DNA of 62,773 bases from Bacteroides sp. UBA1317 (GTDB lineage: Bacteria > Bacteroidota > Bacteroidia > Bacteroidales > Bacteroidaceae). How positions within the stretch are numbered: the first letter of the stretch is position 1; each line of letters opens with the position of its first letter. This document shows, in pieces, positions 1 to 7,584 of the stretch. Under the pieces are notes generated by a model. It worked only from the letters and a program-made list of their open reading frames with translations. It did no database searches and was not told the origin of the DNA. Location: NCBI GenBank assembly GCA_002307035.1, contig DBTL01000052.1:1-62773 (forward strand). Reading direction: 5' to 3'. The position numbers and the translations under genes are program-made.

Positions 1-53
1 AACATCATAAAAAAAGGCCGAAAGAAACTCTTTCGGCCTTTTTTTATGATGTT
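1..53. terminator. Bidirectional intrinsic terminator
   Basis: Positions 1-25 are the exact reverse complement of 29-53, leaving a 3-nt loop. The GC-rich core (ggccgaaag / ctttcggcc) is flanked by A and T runs, so it has a U-tract on either strand. It lies just beyond the stop codon of the minus-strand rprY and would also end any plus-strand gene left of the window. The repeat may extend beyond position 1. Confidence 0.9.
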
Positions 54-66
54 GAAAAAATATCCA

Positions 67-777
67 TTAAGCCTCAGGTTCTGGGGTAATCAACTTATAA
101 CCCTTTCCGTGAATGTTAATGATTTCAATAGAATCATCCTCCTTAAGATGTTTACGCAGTTTTGTAATATACACATCCATACTACGTGCATTGAAATAAT
201 TGTCATCTATCCAAATAGTCTTCAATGCAAAATCGCGTTGTAATATCTCATTTGCATGTGCACAAAGTAATCCTAATAATTCAGATTCTTTGGTAGTAAG
301 TTTCGTTTGCTTCCCTTCACTTGATAAAATCTGCTTTTGGGTGTCAAAAGAGAACTTCCCAATTTTATAAACGTTGCTCTCCTTATTTTTCTTTCCATGA
401 ACGCGTCTCAGAATAGCTTCTATTCTGAATGTCAGTTCTTCCATACTGAACGGCTTCGTTATATAATCATCCGCACCAATCTTAAATCCCTCAAGGATAT
501 CTTCCTTTAAAGTTTTAGCAGTCAAGAAAATAATAGGAATTTCGGCATTTGCAGCACGAACCTCTTGAGCCAATGTGAAACCATCTTTCTTCGGCATCAT
601 CACATCAAAGACACACAGATCATATTTATTTTTAAGAAAAGCCTTAAACCCAGCTTCACCGTCAGGAAATAACTCAGCCGAATAACCTTTCGCCTGTAAA
701 TACTCTCTCAAAAGCATGCCAAGGTTTTCATCATCCTCGCATAGTAAAATACGCAGTTTCTCGTCCATATCATTCAT
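67..777 (-). CDS. rprY: RprY, OmpR-family response regulator
   Basis: A 236-residue cytoplasmic response regulator. Residues 8-120 are the receiver domain, with acidic pair D15/D16, phosphoacceptor D58 in CVFDVMMP, T86 and K108 in DDYITKPF. The C-terminal third is a winged-helix DNA-binding domain. It partners with the kinase RprX, whose gene lies upstream and overlaps it by 8 nt, so the two are translationally coupled. The pair matches the RprX/RprY system first described in Bacteroides fragilis, which altered porin expression when placed in E. coli. Its native targets cannot be read from this window. Family assignment is secure; the specific name rests on the combined length and architecture of the pair. 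Confidence 0.88.
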   Translation of the reverse strand: MNDMDEKLRILLCEDDENLGMLLREYLQAKGYSAELFPDGEAGFKAFLKNKYDLCVFDVMMPKKDGFTLAQEVRAANAEIPIIFLTAKTLKEDILEGFKIGADDYITKPFSMEELTFRIEAILRRVHGKKNKESNVYKIGKFSFDTQKQILSSEGKQTKLTTKESELLGLLCAHANEILQRDFALKTIWIDDNYFNARSMDVYITKLRKHLKEDDSIEIINIHGKGYKLITPEPEA

Positions 778-2323
778 TTTTTAATATAGGTAATGCAATA
801 ATAAATTTAGTCCCAACATTCAATTCGCTCTCAGCTCTAATAGCCCCTTTATGATCTTGAATGATCTTTCTTACATAAGCCAGTCCCAATCCAAATCCTT
901 TTACATCGTGCAGATTACCTGTATGCACGCGATAAAATTTATCAAATACTTTTTTTAAATTTTCTTTTTTTATGCCAATGCCATTATCTTGTATGGAAAT
1001 CATCAACTTACCTTGTTCATTCCAAGTCCTGACATCTAACAACAAATCCTCTTCCGGCTTCTTATACTTTACAGCATTATCCATCAAATTAAAGATAACA
1101 TTAGTAATGTGCATTTCATCAGCAAGAATAGTCGGTTCAACTGCAGCCAGATCCGATTTAATTTTTCCGTTATATCGTTCAACCTTTAGAGTAAATGTAT
1201 TAATTACCCCAGAAATCATTTCATTCGCATCTAACTCTTTCATCTTTAAAGTAGCCTTTTGTTTATCAAACATTGACATTTGAAGAACTTTCTCTACCTG
1301 AAATCTTAAACGTTTTGTTTCATCATTAATCACGCCGGAAATATGTTGAAACATTTGAGGAGACTTACCTACCGCAGGATCTTTTAGCATTTGTGCAGCC
1401 AAAGAGATGGTCGATATAGGAGTCTTAAACTCATGCGTCATATTATTAATAAAGTCATTTTTCATTTCCGTGAGTTTCTTCTGCCTAAATACAATATAAA
1501 TTGTAAAAATGAACGTTATCAACAACACCAATGTGAATACCAATGAAGGAATCATAAAGCTCACCGAGTCAAATATATAATCTCTCTTAGCTGGAAAATG
1601 AACCCTTACAACACTCATCTTTGCCGGCGGATCATTCGGGAAAAGGATCTGGCTATATGAACTCTCACTGCCTTTATCATCATAGTCAGAACAACGATAC
1701 ACTTCACGACCATCTTTGTCTATAACAACAAAATGATAGGGTATATCTATTCCATTATTTATCAGTTCTGATTTAAGGTATTGGTCCAAGTTCTTAAAAT
1801 TGACCCGTTCCTCAAGTAGTTTATCGCTAGCCCTATAAAGCATTTGCCAAACAACCTCATCAAGCAAAAAACGTTGATATAAATAACGATTCTTAATTGC
1901 TTCTTGCAAAGTTCTAGACGTTTGAGGTATTGTATTAGTGCCATGCCTGCGAGATATCATAGCCTTAGGCAATGCCGAAGGCTTAGTTGTTATAGTCTTT
2001 AATTCAAAAGCTGAATACATGGATCCATCCTGCGTCGCAACAGAATAACGCTGAGTCTGCTGAACTAAGTCGTTTTTCTGTGGAGAAGAAGACTGAGCCA
2101 AAGCCTGTCTTTCAGTTTCCGACACGTCTCTTTCTAACCAACGCTGAGTTTCATCGTATTCTACATTCTTTGAAACCTGATATAAACTACGTTTCACTGA
2201 TTCATCGAATTGCTCATTACGCATTTTCACCATTTCCTCAATGTAGCTTACCTGTAAATACAGTAAACTAAGAAAAGAAAGGCCCATAACGACACCCAAT
2301 ATCCAGATTGTTGACTTCTTCAT
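770..2323 (-). CDS. rprX: RprX, membrane sensor histidine kinase
   Basis: A 517-residue sensor kinase. An N-terminal membrane helix (about 5-24) is followed by a periplasmic region of roughly 230 residues, a second helix (about 255-279), a HisKA domain with phosphorylated H297 in NMTHEFKTP, and a HATPase_c domain with DNGIGI and GFGLGLAYV boxes. It phosphorylates RprY, the next gene. The ATG at 2323 is followed directly by a hydrophobic membrane helix, which supports this start. The 250-nt region upstream carries repeated TTAAC pentamers and a candidate promoter. No defect is seen. Confidence 0.88.
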   Translation of the reverse strand: MKKSTIWILGVVMGLSFLSLLYLQVSYIEEMVKMRNEQFDESVKRSLYQVSKNVEYDETQRWLERDVSETERQALAQSSSPQKNDLVQQTQRYSVATQDGSMYSAFELKTITTKPSALPKAMISRRHGTNTIPQTSRTLQEAIKNRYLYQRFLLDEVVWQMLYRASDKLLEERVNFKNLDQYLKSELINNGIDIPYHFVVIDKDGREVYRCSDYDDKGSESSYSQILFPNDPPAKMSVVRVHFPAKRDYIFDSVSFMIPSLVFTLVLLITFIFTIYIVFRQKKLTEMKNDFINNMTHEFKTPISTISLAAQMLKDPAVGKSPQMFQHISGVINDETKRLRFQVEKVLQMSMFDKQKATLKMKELDANEMISGVINTFTLKVERYNGKIKSDLAAVEPTILADEMHITNVIFNLMDNAVKYKKPEEDLLLDVRTWNEQGKLMISIQDNGIGIKKENLKKVFDKFYRVHTGNLHDVKGFGLGLAYVRKIIQDHKGAIRAESELNVGTKFIIALPILKNE

Positions 2324-2333
2324 GACAACAAAA

Positions 2334-2400
2334 TTAACACTCCCTAATTAACATTCCTAATGAATTAACCTGATTTAACCGCCAGTTCTCGTTAATTAAC
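2334..2400. promoter_or_regulatory. TTAAC repeat cluster upstream of rprX
   Basis: Five direct TTAAC pentamers start at 2334, 2348, 2365, 2375 and 2396, with one inverted GTTAA at 2391. The 2365-2375 and 2375-2396 spacings are 10 and 21 nt, about one and two helical turns. OmpR-family regulators usually bind tandem half-sites spaced this way, so this may be an autoregulatory site for RprY. The function is inferred only from the pattern, in AT-rich DNA. Confidence 0.35.
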
Positions 2401-2461
2401 CCAAAAGTTTTTTTTATATACCATTCTGATGATTATAACAAAAGATAAAGCTTTTAGTTTG

Positions 2462-2469
2462 CAAAATTA
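2462..2469 (-). promoter_or_regulatory. Candidate -7 promoter element for rprXY
   Basis: The reverse complement reads TAATTTTG and fits the Bacteroides -7 consensus TAnnTTTG, 139 nt upstream of the rprX start. A clear -33 element is not seen. A second match at 2329-2336 lies too close to the ATG to serve this start. Confidence 0.35.
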
Positions 2470-2521
2470 ATAAAAAATTAAAGATTATAGAGACAAGAAC
2501 AAATCTTAATGATGATAACCT

Positions 2522-2557
2522 AAAAAGCCGTCATTCTTCAGCTATAAAATGACGGCT
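2522..2557 (-). terminator. Intrinsic terminator of the EF-G2 gene
   Basis: A perfect 10-bp stem (agccgtcatt at 2526-2535, aatgacggct at 2548-2557) ends in a U-tract on the minus strand (the A-run at 2522-2526). It follows the stop codon of the minus-strand EF-G gene. Confidence 0.85.
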
Positions 2558-2579
2558 CATAAATTTGTATCAACAACAT

Positions 2580-4736
2580 TTATTCTTCAGTATGTTTCGC
2601 TTCAAATTCTTTAATTAGCTTCTCCTGTATGTCGGCCGGGACAAGTTCATAACTTGAAAATTTCATTATAAATGAAGCCCGCCCACCAGTTAACGAGCTC
2701 AGAGCAGTGGAATAGGAAGACATCTCTTTAAGAGGTATCTTGGCCGTCAACTTCTCAAATCCTTTTTCGCTACTCATACCCATAATAACAGCTCGCCTGC
2801 CTTGGAGATCTCCCATCACATCACCCATCTTGTCTGAAGGCACAAACACCTCCACATCATAAATCGGTTCCAATATTTTAGGTCCCGCATTCTTAAAGGC
2901 CTCACTAAAAGCATTCCTACCTGCAAGCATGAATGAGATTTCATTCGAATCTACCGGATGCATTTTTCCCTCATACACAATAACACGTACATCTCAGGCA
3001 TACGAACCAGTAAGTGGACCTTGCTCCATACGAGCCATGATTCCTTTTAAGATAGCAGGCATAAAGCGAGAGTCAATTGAGCCACCTACTATACTATTAA
3101 TAAAAACAAGTTTCCCTCCCCATTCAAGAGAAATTTCTTCAGTTCCCCTCACTGTTATTTTGAACTCCTGACCGTTAAACTTATACGTCTCTGGCACAAG
3201 CATTCCCTCTTTATATGGTTCGACAATAAGGTGAACCTCTCCAAATTGACCGGCCCCCCCCGACTGTTTCTTGTGCCGATAATCCGCCCGAGCAGCTTTG
3301 GTAATTGTCTCTCTATAGGGAATCCTCGGCTCCTCAAATTTAACAAAAAGTTTTTCGTTATTCTCCAAACGCCACTTTAAAGTACGTAGATGAAATTCTC
3401 CTTGCCCATGCACAAGAGTCTGTCTCAATTCTTTAGATTGCTCTATAATCCAAGTTGGATCTTCTTCGCGCATACGATTAAGACTGCTCATCATTTTTTC
3501 AACATCCGACTCTGTTACAGGTTTAATAGCGCGTGAATATCTAGAATTAGGATATTTAATAAAATTGAATTGATAGTCACAATCTTTTCCGTTCAAAGTA
3601 TTCCCCGTCTTGACATCCTTCAACTTTACCGCAGCACCTATATCACCCGCTTGAAGTTCCTCTACTTTTATTCGATTAGCACCAGCTACAACATATATTT
3701 GTGCAATTCGTTCTTTTGATCCTCTATTGGCATTTAGCAAGTCATCTCCTTCTTTCACCTTGCCACTCATCACCTTAAAATAAGATATTTCGCCAATATG
3801 AGGTTCTACACTTGTCTTAAAAAAATAAAGAGACGTCGGCCCTAAAACATTCGGAGCAATCTCCTCATTTTCAGAATTTGTCACTTTAGGCATCTCCGAC
3901 ACAAAAGGAACCACATTTCCCAAAAATTCCATCAAACGCCTGATTCCCATATCCTTACCTGCACAAACGCAAAAGACCGGAAACATTGCACGAGTAGCAA
4001 GCCCCTTGCGAATCCCTTCACGCATTTCATCTTCGCTAAGAGACTCTTGTTCAAAAAACTTCTCCATTAATCCTTCATCATTCTCTGCTGCAGCTTCTAC
4101 CAGAACTCTATGCATTTCCATTGCTTTATTCATTTCTTCAGCCGGTATTTCTTCTATAATAGGAATACCGCCTTCTGGCTTCCATGAATATTTCTTCATT
4201 AAGAGCACATCAATTAACGCATTAAATCCAGGACCTGTGGTTATAGGATACTGAATCGGAACCACTTTAGAGCCATAGGCCTCTTTAAGTTGCTCAAGGA
4301 TATTATCATAATCGCATTTCTCATTATCAAGCTGATTAACAAGAAAAATCACTGGTTTATTAAGTTTTTCGGTGTATCTAAAATGGTTTTGAGTACCCAC
4401 CTCCAGTCCATAATGACCATTCAACAGAAGAACAGCAGTATCTGTAACATTCAAAGCGGTAACAGCCCCTCCCACGAAATCATCCGCACCCGGACAATCT
4501 ATCATATTCAACTTTTTATTATTCCATTCAACATGGAATACAGTAGAAAAAACAGAGTAACCATATTCCTGTTCTACAGGAAAATAATCACTCACTGTGT
4601 TTTTTGCGGCAACTGAGCCGCGACGCTTTATAATACCACTCTCGAATAGCATCGCTTCAACGAGAGTGGTTTTCCCAGAGCCAGAACTTCCCAACAAGGC
4701 AATGTTCTTAATTTCATTAGTCTGATATACTTTCAT
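2580..4736 (-). pseudogene. fusA2: EF-G paralogue (EF-G2/FusA2 type) interrupted by in-frame TGA
   Basis: Two same-frame segments (4736-2994 and 2993-2580) together encode 718 codons, the expected length for this paralogue, with one TGA at 2994-2996 (codon 581). The break lies late in domain IV, between GPLTGSYA and DVRVIVYEGK, so the product would lack the end of domain IV and all of domain V. Relatives have Arg here, so CGA to TGA is the simplest change. The P-loop (residues 16-23), the NQLD box (134-137) and domains II-IV are intact before the stop. The G3 box reads DCPGADD, with Ala84 where GTPase-active EF-G has the catalytic His. This fits the Bacteroides EF-G2 group reported to lack GTPase activity and to support gut colonization. 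It could instead be a sequencing error or a read-through case. Confidence 0.85.
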
Positions 4737-4952
4737 GACATATAAGATTTAAAAAGTTAACTCAATATGTTTTCTCGCATATTTTTGATTAAGTAACGCG
4801 CAAATTATAAATTAATACAATTAAAAACAATAATTGCTCCGTGTTTCTAAACAATGTTATGCAACACATTCGTTCTATTTAAGTAAATTACTAACTTTAC
4901 AGACTAATTGAAAATAGATGAAAATTCCATCTATTAACCTAAAAAACCAACG

Positions 4953-6086
4953 ATGGCAGGAATATACCTACATATACCCTTCTGTAAAACTCGTTGCATC
5001 TATTGCGACTTTTACACTAGCACCAACAATAATTTGATGGAAAGTTTTATATCAGCTCTCTGCAAGGAGTTAGAGATGCGGAAAGATTATCTGCAAGGAG
5101 AACCCCTCGAAACAATCTATTTTGGAGGAGGCACCCCTTCACAACTTTCCTTAAAAGATTTTAGAAAAATATTCAATACGATTGAGCAGGTCTATAATAC
5201 CGCACATTGCAAAGAAATAACCCTCGAAGCAAACCCTGATGATTTAAGCACTGAGTACTTAAGTGAACTGGCTCAACTTCCTTTCAATCGAATAAGCATT
5301 GGCATTCAAACATTCAATGACCCTACCTTAAAACTACTAAAACGACGTCATAATGCCGAGCAAGCTATCAAGGCTGTCGAACATTCCCGAGAGGCCGGAT
5401 TTAAAAATATCAGCATTGATCTTATGTATGGTTTACCCGGTGAAAATGAGGAAACCTGGAAGAAAGATTTGGAGCGAGCCATAGCACTTAATGTTGAACA
5501 TATTTCGGCATATCACTTAACATATGAAAAAGGCACTCCTTTATATCGGATGTTGAACAAGCATGAAATTAAAGAAGTAGACGAAGAAGATAGTATCCGT
5601 TTTTTCTCACTACTAACCGAGCAACTCTCTGCAGCAGGCTATGAGCAGTATGAGATATCCAACTTTTGCCTTCCCGAAAAATACTCTTGCCACAACACTT
5701 CTTATTGGAAAGGAACAAAATATCTTGGTTGCGGGCCGTCCGCTCATTCGTTTAACGGTGAAACCAGGGAATGGAATATTTCCTCAACAACTTCATATAT
5801 AAAGGGTATAGAAAATAATCAACGGTCTTATAAAACAGAAAACTTAGATACGAACACTCGATACAACGAGTTGGTCATAACATCAATGCGTACTCGTTGG
5901 GGACTTTCTCTAGAGCAAGTAAACCAGCGTTTTGGACAGTTCTATTTAGACTACTGCCTAACTGTAGCAAACAAGTATATCGCAAACGAGCAATTGGAAT
6001 TGCAAGACAGCCACCTAAAATTAACAAAAAAAGGTATTTTCGTCTCTGATGGAATCATGAGCGACTTACTGCGAGTAGAAAACTGA
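4953..6086 (+). CDS. hemW: HemW, radical SAM heme chaperone-like protein
   Basis: A 377-residue cytoplasmic radical SAM protein. The CxxxCxxC cluster motif is at C11, C15 and C18, followed by GGGTPS, the SAM-contacting segment. The later HNTSYWKG stretch is typical of HemW rather than of true coproporphyrinogen oxidase HemN. HemW proteins bind heme and are thought to deliver it to respiratory proteins; many are still labelled HemN-like. The length is normal for the family. The ECF sigma factor gene begins 10 nt after its stop, so the two are probably transcribed together even though their functions look unrelated. Confidence 0.88.
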   Translation: MAGIYLHIPFCKTRCIYCDFYTSTNNNLMESFISALCKELEMRKDYLQGEPLETIYFGGGTPSQLSLKDFRKIFNTIEQVYNTAHCKEITLEANPDDLSTEYLSELAQLPFNRISIGIQTFNDPTLKLLKRRHNAEQAIKAVEHSREAGFKNISIDLMYGLPGENEETWKKDLERAIALNVEHISAYHLTYEKGTPLYRMLNKHEIKEVDEEDSIRFFSLLTEQLSAAGYEQYEISNFCLPEKYSCHNTSYWKGTKYLGCGPSAHSFNGETREWNISSTTSYIKGIENNQRSYKTENLDTNTRYNELVITSMRTRWGLSLEQVNQRFGQFYLDYCLTVANKYIANEQLELQDSHLKLTKKGIFVSDGIMSDLLRVEN

Positions 6087-6096
6087 ATTAGGACCA

Positions 6097-6654
6097 ATGA
6101 GTGAAACTGAGGTAAAAATACTGCTGCGCAAAATGCAGGAGATGGACTCGGAAGCAGCCTTCAGCCAGTTCTACAACCTTTGCTATGATCGTTTTTTCCG
6201 CATTGCATACTATTATGTAAAAAACAAAACATGGGCACAAGAAATCGTTCTTGACGTATTCCTAAAGCTATGGGAGAAGCGTTCTTCTTTAATCACAATA
6301 ACCGTTTTTGAAGATTATTGCTTTGTTCTTATAAAAAATGCATCCTTGAACTATCTTGAAAAAGAATTGAAATACTCAAGCAACTGTCCAAATATCATAG
6401 CTGAGCCAAAAAATGAGGAGGAGTCTCCAGAAGATTCCCTAATAAATGACGAACTCTTTGCTGTTTACGTAAAAGCACTTGATAGACTACCTGAACGCTG
6501 TAGAGAAATTTTTATTCGCATACGAGAAGAAAAACAAAGCTACGCTCAAGTAGCCCAAGAACTTAACATTAGCACAAAGACGGTAGACGCACAACTCCAA
6601 AAAGCAGTAACCCGCCTCAAAGATTCTATTAACACTTATTTAACAACCGAGTAA
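6097..6654 (+). CDS. ECF RNA polymerase sigma factor
   Basis: A 185-residue sigma-70 family protein of the extracytoplasmic-function group. Region 2 lies around residues 25-90 (RFFRIAYYYVKN..., aligned with core-binding helices). Region 4 lies around 130-180, with an HTH reading SYAQVAQELNISTKTV. It is followed 51 nt later by a FecR-type anti-sigma gene and then by a TonB receptor carrying an STN domain. That is the standard signal-relay order of outer-membrane receptor, FecR and sigma. It probably drives transcription of the receptor/lipoprotein pair when the receptor is occupied; the inducer is unknown. Confidence 0.92.
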   Translation: MSETEVKILLRKMQEMDSEAAFSQFYNLCYDRFFRIAYYYVKNKTWAQEIVLDVFLKLWEKRSSLITITVFEDYCFVLIKNASLNYLEKELKYSSNCPNIIAEPKNEEESPEDSLINDELFAVYVKALDRLPERCREIFIRIREEKQSYAQVAQELNISTKTVDAQLQKAVTRLKDSINTYLTTE

Positions 6655-6705
6655 TAGGGAGATTTCTTCTTGTAGCTGTCTTTATCATCAAAGAGCAAAA
6701 AGAAG

Positions 6706-7584
6706 ATGAAACTTACCGACAAACAACTGAATGACCTACTTGACAAGCTAGTTGCTTCCACAAAATCACCACGTGGAAGTTATTCAGCTGCCGAGAGTTA
6801 CAAGATAATAGAAAAGCGTTTGTTCCTTAAACGAGCACATCCTTTGCAGACAGCTATTTTGAGATATGCCGCAGGAATAACATTAATCTGTATTTTGTCA
6901 TGGAGTGCATATCAATACATGAAGCCGATAGAGCTATTGACCACTTCAACCCTAGCAGAAACAAAAAGTATTCAATTGCCCGACGGAAGCAAAGTATTAT
7001 TAAACCACTTTTCATCTTTAACCTACCCTAAAGAATTTAGTGATAATAGTCGCATAGTAAACTTAAATGGTGAAGCCTATTTTGAGGTTTTCAAAGATAA
7101 AAAGCACCCTTTCATTGTCAATGCCGATGCCATAAATGTTGAAGTGCTAGGCACACATTTCAACGTAAAAGCCTATAAGAATAGTGATGAAATCAAAACA
7201 TCTCTATTCGAAGGATCTGTATCCGTAAAAGGTTGGGGCAACTCTGCCTTTATTGTACTAAAACCTAACGAAAGCGCAACCTATAATAAAACAAATAAAA
7301 AGATTATTCACGAAACACTTCAAAATGTTTCCGAAGAAATAGCGTGGAGAGATGGTGTTATTATATTTAATGATCTCCCATTGCAAGAAATTGCGAAACA
7401 ATTATCCAATTCTTTCGGAGTGACAATAAAGATCACCGACCAATCATTACAAAACTATAAACTAACCGCTCGGTTCAACAATAAAGAAAGTCTAAAACAA
7501 ATACTCGACTTGCTCCAAATTGCCGGAGGGTTCAACTATTCACAAAAAGACAAGCTAATAAGCATTACGACTAAACTAAAATGA
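6706..7584 (+). CDS. FecR-family anti-sigma factor
   Basis: A 292-residue inner-membrane protein. A short cytoplasmic N-terminus is followed by one membrane helix around residues 47-68 and a periplasmic FecR domain (LPDGSKVLLN...GEAYFEVFKDKKHPFIV). It ends in a DUF4974-type module (LPLQEIAKQLSNSFGVTI...). It is expected to hold the upstream ECF sigma factor and release it on a signal from the STN domain of the next gene product. The stop codon overlaps the receptor start by 4 nt, indicating translational coupling. Confidence 0.92.
   Translation: MKLTDKQLNDLLDKLVASTKSPRGSYSAAESYKIIEKRLFLKRAHPLQTAILRYAAGITLICILSWSAYQYMKPIELLTTSTLAETKSIQLPDGSKVLLNHFSSLTYPKEFSDNSRIVNLNGEAYFEVFKDKKHPFIVNADAINVEVLGTHFNVKAYKNSDEIKTSLFEGSVSVKGWGNSAFIVLKPNESATYNKTNKKIIHETLQNVSEEIAWRDGVIIFNDLPLQEIAKQLSNSFGVTIKITDQSLQNYKLTARFNNKESLKQILDLLQIAGGFNYSQKDKLISITTKLK

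Noticed and set aside
2329..2336. TAnnTTTG match on minus directly before rprX
   Set aside because: Transcription from it would start at or after the ATG.
2994..2996. Selenocysteine or other recoding of the TGA in EF-G2
   Set aside because: The family residue here is Arg, no SECIS-like hairpin was noticed directly after, and the SusC gene has a TAA that cannot be selenocysteine.
6086..6097. Direct functional link between hemW and the ECF sigma gene
   Set aside because: The 10-nt spacing suggests co-transcription, but no sequence feature indicates a shared function.
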